From positions 1 through 19,545 of the forward strand of contig DASUHP010000046.1 in assembly GCA_036273455.1 (NCBI GenBank): 19,545 nucleotides of DNA. The letters run 5' to 3'. The stretch comes from CAIYRG01 sp036273455 (GTDB taxonomy: Bacteria; Pseudomonadota; Alphaproteobacteria; Micropepsales; Micropepsaceae). Made by a program: the position numbers and the translations under genes. Below, piece after piece: positions 1 through 7,175 of this stretch. The notes below the pieces were generated by a model. It saw nothing but the letters and a program-made list of their open reading frames with translations, made no database searches and had not been told where the DNA came from. How positions within the stretch are numbered: the first letter of the stretch is position 1; each line of letters opens with the position of its first letter.

Positions 1-172
1 GGCCGTTCCACGAGCTCCAGGCGGTCGGCGGATGACGATGATACATATGTGTCGCCGGGCCGTAGAAACCTTCCTTCCCGAGTTCGCGCTCATAAGTACC
101 GGCCGGCAGATCGGCGTGCGCCTGACGCGACGCCTGCCCCGCGACATGGGGAAAACTGACGAATTTCGGCAT
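1..172 (-). CDS. hmgA: homogentisate 1,2-dioxygenase, N-terminal part (runs off window start)
   Basis: The 57 codons present begin MPKFVSFPHVAGQASRQ and include GTYERELGKEGFYGPATHMY, which I recognise as the N-terminus of bacterial homogentisate dioxygenases. This cytosolic non-heme iron enzyme opens the ring of homogentisate to maleylacetoacetate. The catalytic His/Glu residues lie in the part outside the window, so the call rests on N-terminal similarity and context. Its ATG (172-170) overlaps the phhA stop codon as TGATG, so the two genes are almost certainly co-transcribed and translationally coupled. The start is fixed by this overlap. Together with phhA and the divergent hpd it makes a coherent phenylalanine/tyrosine degradation locus, which supports the identification. 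Confidence 0.8.
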   Translation of the reverse strand, partial: MPKFVSFPHVAGQASRQAHADLPAGTYERELGKEGFYGPATHMYHRHPPTAWSSWNG

Positions 173-1071
173 CAGATTGGCCTCTCGGAAATGGTGCCTC
201 GGTGCAGCACGCGATCCTGCGGCAGGATGGCATTGGGTGCGATCGGGGGGCGGCTGCGCAATCGCTCGTAAACCGGTGCAAAGGGCTTGTGGGTTTCGCC
301 GAAGAGCTGTTCGAAGTCGTCGATGACAAAATAGCTCTCCTGATAGGCATCGATGCGGTATTCGGTCGACAACACGCGATCAAGATCAAACGCGATCCGG
401 TTGGGAACTTCGCTGTCGATGGCATAGACCGTCTCGCCGTTGGACGAGAGAATTCCGGCGCCATAGACTCGCAGGCCGTCAGCCCCGCGGATCAGGCCGA
501 ATTCGATGGTGTACCAGTACAGCCGTGACAGCAGCGGCATGGCGTTCTGCGCCACGGCGCTCGGCCCGGCCCTGCCATATTCGACCATGTAATCGGCGAA
601 GACCGGATGGGCGAGTAGCGGCACATGGCCGAAGAAGTCGTGGAAGACGTCCGGCTCTTCGAGATAGTCGAGTTCGCTTTCGTCCCGGATCCACCAGGTC
701 ACCGGAAACCGCCGATTGGCGAGATGGGCGAAAAACTGGTCGTCCGGAATCAGCCCGGGCACGGCGACAATCTGAAACCCGGAGAGCCGGCCGAGGGTGC
801 GGTTGATGCGGGCGAAATCGGGAATTCCGGCTGAGACGTCAAGCTCTTCGATGCTGTCGAGGAATTCCTTCACCGCGTATCGGGGCATGAGATTGATCTG
901 GCGCGCATATAACCGCCGCCAGCGGTCATGCTCGGCCTCGGTGTAGCGGGTAAGCGGCTGATCCAGCGTGAAATCCGGCCGGATGCCGGAATAATCGCCG
1001 CGCAGCGCGTGCGAAGTATGGCCAGGATTCCATTTCCCGGGGAGCGCAGCGTTTGGGCTTTGCGTTTCCAT
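172..1071 (-). CDS. phhA: phenylalanine 4-monooxygenase
   Basis: A 299-residue aromatic amino acid hydroxylase of the monomeric bacterial type, converting L-phenylalanine to L-tyrosine with a pterin cofactor, O2 and Fe(II). The iron-binding motif HDFFGH is at residues 144-149 (His144 and His149 as ligands), and the third ligand is Glu190 in YWYTIEFGL. Length and full domain coverage match the bacterial family (about 260-300 residues). The ATG at 1071 gives the natural N-terminus; the ribosome-binding site is weak (GATAGG just upstream). The gene is translationally coupled to hmgA downstream and diverges from hpd across a 211-base spacer containing two large inverted repeats, probably the regulatory region for both directions. 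Confidence 0.95.
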   Translation of the reverse strand: METQSPNAALPGKWNPGHTSHALRGDYSGIRPDFTLDQPLTRYTEAEHDRWRRLYARQINLMPRYAVKEFLDSIEELDVSAGIPDFARINRTLGRLSGFQIVAVPGLIPDDQFFAHLANRRFPVTWWIRDESELDYLEEPDVFHDFFGHVPLLAHPVFADYMVEYGRAGPSAVAQNAMPLLSRLYWYTIEFGLIRGADGLRVYGAGILSSNGETVYAIDSEVPNRIAFDLDRVLSTEYRIDAYQESYFVIDDFEQLFGETHKPFAPVYERLRSRPPIAPNAILPQDRVLHRGTISERPI

Positions 1072-1101
1072 TGCCTATCTATTTGGTGATGCCGCCGAGT
1101 A

Positions 1102-1178
1102 CTGGTGTCGCGGTTTCGAAATTCGCATCGTTATCTATATAGGGCACATAGCGAATTTCGAAACCGGAACGACACCAG
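1102..1178. promoter_or_regulatory. large inverted repeat IR1 between phhA and hpd
   Basis: The left arm (CTGGTGTCG 1102-1110, then CGGTTTCGAAATTCGC 1111-1126) pairs with the right arm (GCGAATTTCGAAACCG 1151-1166, GAA bulge, CGACACCAG 1170-1178). This gives 25 matched pairs around a 24-base AT-rich centre that contains TATATAG. It ends 30 bases before the phhA start. It could be an operator pair flanking a promoter or an RNA hairpin; the regulator is not in the window. Confidence 0.7.
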
Positions 1179-1191
1179 AAACGAAAGGTTG

Positions 1192-1267
1192 CGAGTGTCC
1201 TCACGATTCTGAAATTCGCCCGGGTCCCGATATAGAGATCAAGCGAATTTCAGAGTCGGGACACTCG
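1192..1267. promoter_or_regulatory. large inverted repeat IR2 upstream of hpd
   Basis: The outer arms CGAGTGTCC (1192-1200) and GGACACTCG (1259-1267) and the inner arms TCTGAAATTCGC (1208-1219) and GCGAATTTCAGA (1243-1254) surround a 23-base centre with GATATAGAG. It shares the inner core GAAATTCGC...GCGAATTTC and a GTGTC outer element with IR1, so the two look like copies of one module, one per divergent gene. It ends 15 bases before the hpd start, and a GGAAAGAG ribosome-binding site follows directly. Confidence 0.7.
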
Positions 1268-1282
1268 GAAAGAGAACGCGCG

Positions 1283-2356
1283 ATGCAAACCGACAATCCC
1301 ATGGGAACCGACGGATTCGAATTTGTCGAATTCACCGCCCCCGATCCCGGTGCCCTGGAGGCGGTGTTCGAGCGGATGGGATTTGCGCTGGTCGGCCGCC
1401 ACCGGTCGAAACAGGTGTCGCAATTCCGGCAGGGCGACATCAATTTTATCGTGAATGGGGAACCAAGGAGCCCGGCGGAAAACTTTGCCGCGCAGCATGG
1501 GCCGTCGGCCTGCGCCATGGCGTTCCGGGTCAAGGATGCGCGCGCCGCGTATGAAGTCGCGCTCAGGAACGGCGCCAAGCCGTTCGTCGGGCGGACCGGC
1601 CCGATGGAGCTGAACATTCCGGCGATCGAAGGCATTGGCGGCAGTGCGCTCTATCTGGTCGACCGCTATGGCGGCCATACGATTTATGACGTCGATTTCC
1701 TGGCCCTCGGCGATGAACATGTGGCTGGGGCGGGGCTCGCGCGGATCGATCACCTCACCCATAATGTGTTCCGGGGGCGGATGGATCACTGGGCGAAATT
1801 CTACGAGGACCTCTTCAATTTCCGCGAAATCCGTTACTTCGACATCGAGGGGAAGCTGACCGGGCTGAAGTCGCGCGCGATGACGAGCCCGGACGGGAAT
1901 ATCCGCATTCCGCTCAACGAATCGGCGGACGATAAAAGTCAGATTGCGGAATATCTCGAAGTGTACAAGGGCGAAGGGATTCAGCACGTCGCGCTCTCGA
2001 CGGACGATATCTACAGGACCGTCGGGGCGCTGAAATCGCGCGGCGTACCATTCGCGGAACCGCCGCCGGACGCCTATTACGAAATGCTGGATGAGCGTCT
2101 GCCGGGGCATGAGGAGCCGGTCGACCGCATGAAGTCGCTGGGAATTCTTGCCGACGGATCGAAAAAGGGCGGGCTGTTGTTGCAGATTTTCACCACCAAC
2201 CTGATCGGGCCAATCTTTTTCGAGATCATCCAGCGAAAGGGCGACGAGGGCTTTGGTGAAGGCAATTTCCAGGCCCTGTTCGAATCCATGGAGCGCGACC
2301 AGATCCGGCGTGGGGTGTTGAAGGACGAAGACACGGGGCAGCGACCGCCGGTTTGA
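1283..2356 (+). CDS. hpd: 4-hydroxyphenylpyruvate dioxygenase
   Basis: A 357-residue member of the vicinal oxygen chelate fold family that converts 4-hydroxyphenylpyruvate to homogentisate in tyrosine catabolism. The Fe(II) ligands are visible as His157 (ARIDHLTHNV), His235 (GIQHVAL) and Glu314 (IFFEIIQRKG). The N-terminal half (residues 10-130) is the degenerate non-metal VOC repeat and the C-terminal half (150-330) is catalytic. The length is standard. The ATG at 1283 has a GGAAAGAG ribosome-binding site about 9 bases upstream. It is transcribed away from phhA-hmgA from a shared regulatory spacer, and its product is the substrate of HmgA. No clear terminator follows. Confidence 0.97.
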   Translation: MQTDNPMGTDGFEFVEFTAPDPGALEAVFERMGFALVGRHRSKQVSQFRQGDINFIVNGEPRSPAENFAAQHGPSACAMAFRVKDARAAYEVALRNGAKPFVGRTGPMELNIPAIEGIGGSALYLVDRYGGHTIYDVDFLALGDEHVAGAGLARIDHLTHNVFRGRMDHWAKFYEDLFNFREIRYFDIEGKLTGLKSRAMTSPDGNIRIPLNESADDKSQIAEYLEVYKGEGIQHVALSTDDIYRTVGALKSRGVPFAEPPPDAYYEMLDERLPGHEEPVDRMKSLGILADGSKKGGLLLQIFTTNLIGPIFFEIIQRKGDEGFGEGNFQALFESMERDQIRRGVLKDEDTGQRPPV

Positions 2357-2419
2357 TTTGATGTAAGATTGCCCTGTCATAAGGCGCGCGCAGTTCGGCT
2401 CAGATCGGGGTCTTGCAGA

Positions 2420-2584
2420 ATGGCCAGACAGGTAATTCCAGTGATTTATGTCGTGGTGATGATCGCCATCATCGTCGGTCTGGACGTCGCCTTTTTCAGG
2501 AATCGGTTCTGGGAACGGCTGGCAGCAAATGTCGGCATCGTCCTGGTGTTCGGGGCGTTCTATTTCCGATTTTTGAATCGCTGA
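2420..2584 (+). CDS. small two-helix membrane protein
   Basis: The predicted product is 54 residues starting MARQVIPVIYVVVMIAII. Two hydrophobic segments (about residues 5-22 and 34-50) are separated by a charged loop, FFRNRFWERL. The in-frame upstream start at 2369 would add an Arg-rich, unlikely N-terminus, so I prefer the ATG at 2420. It lies 63 bases after hpd on the same strand and converges on the GIY-YIG gene 28 bases further on. I recall similar short membrane proteins annotated as hypothetical in alphaproteobacteria, but I know of no function. Confidence 0.65.
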   Translation: MARQVIPVIYVVVMIAIIVGLDVAFFRNRFWERLAANVGIVLVFGAFYFRFLNR

Positions 2585-2612
2585 ACGAGGCTCCGAGCTG
2601 TCGCAGACACGA

Positions 2613-3221
2613 TTACTGTGTCTTCAAAGCTCTCAGTTGTCCTGTGCCGATATGTTCTGGCCAGAGGGTGCCGATCGCCAATGCTTCGAGACGTGCCCTG
2701 TCAGAGTCGTTGTTGACGACCAAATAACTGAATTTGCATTTGCCGTCGAGAATTTGGCGCCACCGCTCTGGATTCTTCCGCGTGAACGACGATATCCCGT
2801 GCGTGTGGTTTCGCAGCCGTTGGGCCAATCCCCGCCTTCCGCGAGGTGTACTGCCGACATGCAGGATTTTTCCTGCCGGACCGTAAATAATGTACACGCC
2901 CTTATCAGTCGGCGCGTTCAGCCGCTGACCCCTCGGCGGAAATTCCTCTCGCGGCGCGCTGGTCAACTTTTGGAGCGACAAGAATAGCTTTGTGTGCTTA
3001 CGCGGGCTCCGGCTGCCAATCGCGTTGCCAATCGCAGTTGCCGCCATGGCGCCGATTTTGTCGAGCTGACGTGCTTGCTTTACCGCGTCGAAGATACCGG
3101 GGGGCATCTCCGTCAGGAGGTCAAACGCCGTCGCAGTGCGATGATTGGCGTGCGACAGGTTAGCCGTCGATCTGCCGATTGATGATGCACGCTTTGACTG
3201 GGAACGATTTTTCCTGGCCAT
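2613..3221 (-). CDS. GIY-YIG nuclease domain protein
   Basis: A 202-residue protein with a basic N-terminus (residues 1-30, many Arg/Lys/Ser) and a C-terminal GIY-YIG-like domain at about 105-190. The domain shows DKGVYIIYG (106-114) as the GIY strand, HVGST (121-125) in place of YIG, a basic helix LAQRLRNH (132-139), and Glu179 in RLEALAIG as the candidate metal ligand. GIY-YIG domains cut DNA in repair proteins, homing enzymes and some restriction systems; which role applies here cannot be told. Codon use is less GC-rich than in neighbours (for example AGA, ACA, TTG and GCA near the 3' end), and no ribosome-binding site is evident, which fits recent acquisition. It converges with the small membrane protein. 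Confidence 0.75.
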   Translation of the reverse strand: MARKNRSQSKRASSIGRSTANLSHANHRTATAFDLLTEMPPGIFDAVKQARQLDKIGAMAATAIGNAIGSRSPRKHTKLFLSLQKLTSAPREEFPPRGQRLNAPTDKGVYIIYGPAGKILHVGSTPRGRRGLAQRLRNHTHGISSFTRKNPERWRQILDGKCKFSYLVVNNDSDRARLEALAIGTLWPEHIGTGQLRALKTQ

Positions 3222-3241
3222 GACGCGAATCTAACGGCGTG

Positions 3242-3326
3242 CCCTTGCGAAGGGAATGACGTTTCGAATCTTTTCGCCGCGCGGACGCGCTACGGCTGGG
3301 TGGCCGGGTCGTTTCGCGCCCGGCCA
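3242..3326. repeat. intergenic palindromic element between mutM and the GIY-YIG gene
   Basis: Two hairpins fill this 122-base gap: CCCTT-GCG-AAGGG (3242-3254), and TGGCCGGG (3301-3308) pairing with CCCGGCCA (3319-3326). The GGCCGGG...CCCGGCCA type of palindrome next to an AATGACG string resembles dispersed intergenic repeats I know from Rhizobiales genomes. It lies downstream of mutM and could end its transcript, but no U-tract follows. Confidence 0.5.
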
Positions 3327-3343
3327 TGACAAATGGGGTGTGG

Positions 3344-4171
3344 CTAGCGCTGGCAGTGGGGGCAGAAGAAGGTGGAACGGCCGGATTGGACGATGCGTTT
3401 GATCTTCGTGCCGCATTTGGGGCAGGGCTTGCCGTCACGGTCATAGACGCGGAAATGGTGCTGGAAATAGCCGAGTTCGCCATCGGCATGGGCGTAATCG
3501 CGCAATGATGAGCCGCCCGCGGCAAGCGCTTCCTGTAAGACCGATTTGATCGCCGGGACGAGGCGTTCGGCACGTGCTCCGGCTACGGAGGATGCGAGCC
3601 GCCGCGGCGATATACCGGCCCGGAACAAAGCTTCACAGACATAAATATTGCCGAGTCCGGCGACGACTCGTTGATCGAGCAGGGCCGCCTTGATCGGCGT
3701 GCGCTTGCCTTTGAGCCCCGCGCTCAATTGGGCAGCGGTGAAAGTTTTGTCCAGCGGTTCGGGGCCGATGCCGGCAAATAGCGGATGGCTATCGACTTCG
3801 CCGGTGGCAGCCAGAGACATAAGCCCAAAGCGCCTCGGATCGGTGAACACGACGCGTTTGAAGTCGTCGGTTTCGAATATGACATGATCATGTTTGCCGT
3901 CATCACGTGGTGCATTGTGTCCGTAGACCGTGAAGCGGCCGGACATGCCCATATGCATGATGAGGGTCTCGCCGCCATTGAGATCGAGCAGGAGATATTT
4001 GGCGCGGCGGCGGACGCCTTTCACCTGCCGGTTGGCCAGGCGCCCGGCGAAATCCGGCGGGAATGGCTTGCGCAAATCGGCGCGGTTGATGCTGACGCGG
4101 GTGAGCGTGCGGCCGAGCAGCGCGTCGGCGAGGCCGAGGCGGACGGTTTCGACTTCAGGCAGTTCGGGCAT
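3344..4171 (-). CDS. mutM: formamidopyrimidine-DNA glycosylase (Fpg/MutM)
   Basis: A 275-residue bifunctional DNA glycosylase/AP lyase that removes 8-oxoguanine and formamidopyrimidines. The start is fixed by MPELPEVETVR: after Met removal the N-terminal proline is the catalytic nucleophile, followed by the family's PELPEVE signature. Lys58 (in RRRAKYLLLDL) corresponds to the conserved catalytic-site lysine. The family signature GLGNIYVCEALF precedes the C-terminal zinc finger with Cys250, Cys253, Cys270 and Cys273 (CPKCG...FFCPHC). An in-frame extension to 4609 is open but is antisense to ubiE and is not coding. It diverges from ubiE across 157 bases holding a palindromic repeat. Confidence 0.97.
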   Translation of the reverse strand: MPELPEVETVRLGLADALLGRTLTRVSINRADLRKPFPPDFAGRLANRQVKGVRRRAKYLLLDLNGGETLIMHMGMSGRFTVYGHNAPRDDGKHDHVIFETDDFKRVVFTDPRRFGLMSLAATGEVDSHPLFAGIGPEPLDKTFTAAQLSAGLKGKRTPIKAALLDQRVVAGLGNIYVCEALFRAGISPRRLASSVAGARAERLVPAIKSVLQEALAAGGSSLRDYAHADGELGYFQHHFRVYDRDGKPCPKCGTKIKRIVQSGRSTFFCPHCQR

Positions 4172-4196
4172 GGGAGAAAGCGTTCTGGCGTGAAGT

Positions 4197-4258
4197 CCCC
4201 CCTCCGGCCGTCGTCGCACAATTGCGGCGACCGCCACCTCCCCCGCACGCGGGGGAGG
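4197..4258. repeat. palindromic repeat, copy A (mutM/ubiE spacer)
   Basis: A C-rich lead (4197-4209) is followed by a hairpin, GTCGTCGCA (4210-4218) with TGCGGCGAC (4223-4231), one mismatch. Then comes a 22-base palindrome, CCTCCCCCGC (4237-4246), AC, GCGGGGGAGG (4249-4258). The order C-run, hairpin, CCTCCCC hairpin is the same as in the element between hisS and hisZ (10133-10184). This suggests one dispersed repeat family with a conserved frame and variable first hairpin. Confidence 0.6.
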
Positions 4259-4328
4259 AAACGAGGGGAAGGAGAAATTGAAACGTGCTATGAGCGCGTA
4301 GCAACAGCATGGGGCAGCGTTCGAACAT

Positions 4329-5078
4329 ATGTCCGGCAGCAAGTCCATGGTGCCGTTTGGGTTTCGCGATGTGGAGCCGGAGGAAAAACCGGCCCTGGTC
4401 CGGGGGATCTTCTCATCGGTCGCGAGCCGATACGATCTGATGAACGACCTGATGTCCTTTGCCGTCCATCGTCTCTGGAAGGACGAATTCGTTGCCTGGC
4501 TCGATCCGCGCCCCGGCATGTGTGTGCTCGATGTCGCGGGCGGCACCGGCGATATCGCAATGCGGATCGATGCGAAAATGCGCAAGCGCGGTGGGGCTGG
4601 TGCGATCACCGTGTGCGATATTTCGTTCGCGATGCTGGAACAGGGGATGGCGCGGCCCGGCGCCGAACGACTGGACTGGGTTTGCGGCGATGCCGAGCAA
4701 TTGCCGGTCGCCGATGCCAGCCAGGATGCCTATACGATCGCCTTCGGCATACGCAATTGCACGCATCTGGACCGCGTGCTGAAGGAGGCGCATCGCGTGC
4801 TGAAGCCTGGTGGGCGGTTTTTGTGCCTGGAATTTTCCAAAGTCACGGTTCCCGGCGTGGATGCACTGTATGATTTATATTCCTTTTCGGTGCTGCCGAG
4901 GCTCGGCGAAGTGGTCGCCGGCGATGGCGCCGCCTATCGCTATCTCGCCGAAAGCATTCGCCGCTTTCCCGGCCAAAAACCGTTTGCCGCGGCCATCTCC
5001 GCAGCCGGATTCGGGCAGGTGAAATTCCGCAATCTCTCGGGCGGAATCGCTGCGATGCATTCGGGCTGGAAGCTGTGA
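4329..5078 (+). CDS. ubiE: demethylmenaquinone/ubiquinone C-methyltransferase UbiE
   Basis: A 249-residue class I SAM-dependent methyltransferase that adds the C2 methyl group in ubiquinone (and in menaquinone, where made) synthesis. The family signature YDLMNDLMSFAVHRLWK is at 35-51, and the SAM-binding glycine motif VLDVAGGTGD at 66-75. Further on are AFGIRNCTH, VLKPGGRFLCLEFSKV and the C-terminal NLSGGIAAMHSGWK. Length is normal. The ribosome-binding site before the ATG at 4329 is poor; a second in-frame ATG at 4347 is possible, but the first gives the usual N-terminus. One base separates its stop from the ubiB start, so the two form an operon. Confidence 0.96.
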   Translation: MSGSKSMVPFGFRDVEPEEKPALVRGIFSSVASRYDLMNDLMSFAVHRLWKDEFVAWLDPRPGMCVLDVAGGTGDIAMRIDAKMRKRGGAGAITVCDISFAMLEQGMARPGAERLDWVCGDAEQLPVADASQDAYTIAFGIRNCTHLDRVLKEAHRVLKPGGRFLCLEFSKVTVPGVDALYDLYSFSVLPRLGEVVAGDGAAYRYLAESIRRFPGQKPFAAAISAAGFGQVKFRNLSGGIAAMHSGWKL

Positions 5079-5079
5079 C

Positions 5080-6645
5080 GTGATCCGTTCGCTCAAAAAA
5101 ATCGGCCGGCTGATGCGGATGGCGCGGATTCTCGCGCGCTACGACGCGCTTTTGCCGCGTGAATATGCAGCGCGTGCGCCGGCATCGTTGCGCATTCTCG
5201 CGCGCTTTGCCGGCGGACGCGGACGTGCCAACAAAGACCGGGCCGTCGGCGAGAGGCTGGCGCTCGCCTTCGGAGAGATGGGACCGTCGGCGATCAAACT
5301 GGGGCAGTTTCTCGCCACGCGCCCCGATCTGATGGGCGGAGAAATCGCGCGCGGGCTGGAGAGCCTGCAGGATCGTTTACCGCCATTTCCTGATGCCGCA
5401 GCCAAAAAGATCGTGGAAACTTCGCTCGGGCGCCCGATTGAAGCGCTGTTCAGCGCATTTGGTGCGCCCGTCGCGGCGGCATCGATTGCCCAGGTGCATA
5501 AGGCGGTGACCAGCGATGATCCGCCGCGGCAGGTCGCGGTGAAGGTGCTGCGTCCCGGAATCGAAGCGGAATTCCAGCGCGACTTCGCCGCGTTCCGGTT
5601 TGCCGCCCAATGGGCCGAAAGACTGTCGGCCGAAGCGCGCCGGTTGCGGCTGGTCGCGGTGGTCGACACGCTCGCCGTGTCGGTGGCGCTCGAACTCGAT
5701 CTCAGGATGGAGGCGGCGGCGGCATCGGAACTGGCGCACAACACCCGCGAGGATGAAGATTTTCGCATTCCGGTTCTCGACTGGAACCGCACCGGCGCCC
5801 GGGTTTTCACCTCGGAATGGATCGACGGCACGGTTCTGCGCGACGCCGGCACGCTGCTGGCGGCCGGGCACGAGCCTGGGCGAATCGCGATGGTGGTGGT
5901 GCGCAGTTTTCTGACCCAGGCGCTGCGCGACGGTTTTTTTCACGCCGACATGCATCCGGGCAATCTGTTCGTCGATGGCTCGGGGCGGGTCTGCGCGGTT
6001 GATTTCGGCATCATGGGCCGGCTGGACTCCGATATGCGGCGGTTCATGGCCGAGACGCTGGCGGGGTTTCTCGCGCGCGACTATCTGCGTGTGGCGCAGG
6101 TGCATTTCGACTACGGCTTTGTGCCGCGCCATCATCATGTCGAGACATTTGCGCAAGGTTTGCGCGCGGTCGGCGAACCGATTTTCGGTCTGACGGCGCG
6201 CGACGTTTCCATGGGCCGGCTGCTGGAGCAGCTTTTCGAAACCACGCGCCGCTTCGACATGCAGCTTCAGCCGCAACTGGTGCTGCTGCAGAAGACGATG
6301 GTGGTGGTGGAAGGTGTGGCGCGCCACCTCGATCCGGAGTTTGACGTCTGGGAAACCTCGCGGCCGGTGATCGAGCGCTGGATGCTGGAGCATCTCGGTC
6401 CGGAAGCGCGGTTGAAAGATGCCGCGATCAGCCTGACCAGTGTCGGGCGGCTGGCGCAGAGTTTGCCGCAACTGATTCGGGAAACCGAATTGATTGCCGC
6501 CCAAATGGCCGAAGGTGGCATTCGCCTGCATCCGGATTCGGTGCGGGCAATCGCGCGCACGACATCGCAGAACGCGCGCAATATGCGTCTGGCGCTGCTG
6601 ATCGCCGCGGGGGCGGTGGCGCTGCTGGCGGTGGTGATGCTTTAG
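5080..6645 (+). CDS. ubiB: UbiB family atypical kinase-like protein (2-polyprenylphenol 6-hydroxylase accessory)
   Basis: A 521-residue ABC1/ADCK/UbiB protein required for ubiquinone biosynthesis, probably as an ATPase on the membrane rather than as the hydroxylase itself. Visible motifs are KLGQ (73-76, the UbiB-specific KxGQ helix), the alanine-rich nucleotide loop VAAAS (131-135), the kinase lysine in VAVKVLRPG (Lys155), HADMHPGN (288-295) and DFG (308-310). The C-terminus ends in one clear hydrophobic helix (about residues 500-520); some homologues have two. The GTG start at 5080 lies one base after the ubiE stop, implying translational coupling. It converges with the secreted-protein gene, leaving a 12-base gap. 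Confidence 0.95.
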   Translation: MIRSLKKIGRLMRMARILARYDALLPREYAARAPASLRILARFAGGRGRANKDRAVGERLALAFGEMGPSAIKLGQFLATRPDLMGGEIARGLESLQDRLPPFPDAAAKKIVETSLGRPIEALFSAFGAPVAAASIAQVHKAVTSDDPPRQVAVKVLRPGIEAEFQRDFAAFRFAAQWAERLSAEARRLRLVAVVDTLAVSVALELDLRMEAAAASELAHNTREDEDFRIPVLDWNRTGARVFTSEWIDGTVLRDAGTLLAAGHEPGRIAMVVVRSFLTQALRDGFFHADMHPGNLFVDGSGRVCAVDFGIMGRLDSDMRRFMAETLAGFLARDYLRVAQVHFDYGFVPRHHHVETFAQGLRAVGEPIFGLTARDVSMGRLLEQLFETTRRFDMQLQPQLVLLQKTMVVVEGVARHLDPEFDVWETSRPVIERWMLEHLGPEARLKDAAISLTSVGRLAQSLPQLIRETELIAAQMAEGGIRLHPDSVRAIARTTSQNARNMRLALLIAAGAVALLAVVML

Positions 6646-6657
6646 CGCGTCTGTGTC

Positions 6658-7101
6658 TTAGCCGAGGTCGTGCTGATCGCGGGGGCCGACATGGATGATG
6701 CCGGCATTGCAGATGGTGGGGGTATCCTCACCGAGCCGGAACACGCGCACATTGAAATCGCGGTTGGCGGTTTCGGGCAGGTTCGGCACCCGTACATTGA
6801 GGCCAGCGGCACCCATCATCTGTTCCGTGGCGAGCACGTGAAGCCGGTCAGGATCATCGCCTGCCGGAGTCAACATCACCCGCAGCCGGTCGGCCGATTT
6901 CACATTGGCCACGCAATCGCCGGTGATGGTCATTTCATCGCCCGGGCGCACATCTGCCACGTGATCGGTGGTGGAAGGGCCGTTCAGGTCCGCAACTTCA
7001 CCGTTCAGCACAGTCTGTGCTTTCGCCGCGCCGGTTTGGGCGGCGCAGGCGCCACCGGCCAGTGCGACGGCAAATATTCCGGTTAATGCCAGTTTCAACA
7101 T
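6658..7101 (-). CDS. secreted hypothetical protein
   Basis: The predicted product is 147 residues beginning MLKLALTGIFAVALAGG, a typical Sec signal peptide with likely cleavage around residues 19-27 (ACA or AKA). An in-frame start at 7155 is possible but would put 18 residues ahead of a good signal peptide. The mature part has two cysteines (in TGDCVANV and TICNAG) that could form a disulfide in the periplasm, and looks all-beta. I recognise no family. It is convergent with ubiB and divergent from the GDPD gene (74-base spacer), so it is probably a single-gene unit. Confidence 0.75.
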   Translation of the reverse strand: MLKLALTGIFAVALAGGACAAQTGAAKAQTVLNGEVADLNGPSTTDHVADVRPGDEMTITGDCVANVKSADRLRVMLTPAGDDPDRLHVLATEQMMGAAGLNVRVPNLPETANRDFNVRVFRLGEDTPTICNAGIIHVGPRDQHDLG

Positions 7102-7175
7102 GTCTACTTTGCTCAAAACTCTGACGCTAAAGTGTACCACAAAGGCAGCATCCAAACGGTAGTGTTTTTTATTTC

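Noticed and set aside
1102..1267. CRISPR-like repeat-spacer array
   Set aside because: The repeats are inverted, only two units exist, and the arms differ; no direct-repeat periodicity.
1250..2380. 376-codon minus-strand open frame opposite hpd
   Set aside because: It is fully antisense to hpd, which has all three iron ligands; composition bias only.
3785..4873. 362-codon plus-strand open frame across mutM and ubiE
   Set aside because: It covers the complement of mutM and then a shifted frame of ubiE; no independent signal.
5377..6531. 384-codon minus-strand open frame opposite ubiB
   Set aside because: It is antisense to a clear ubiB gene; the product is rich in His/Arg/Gln without motifs.
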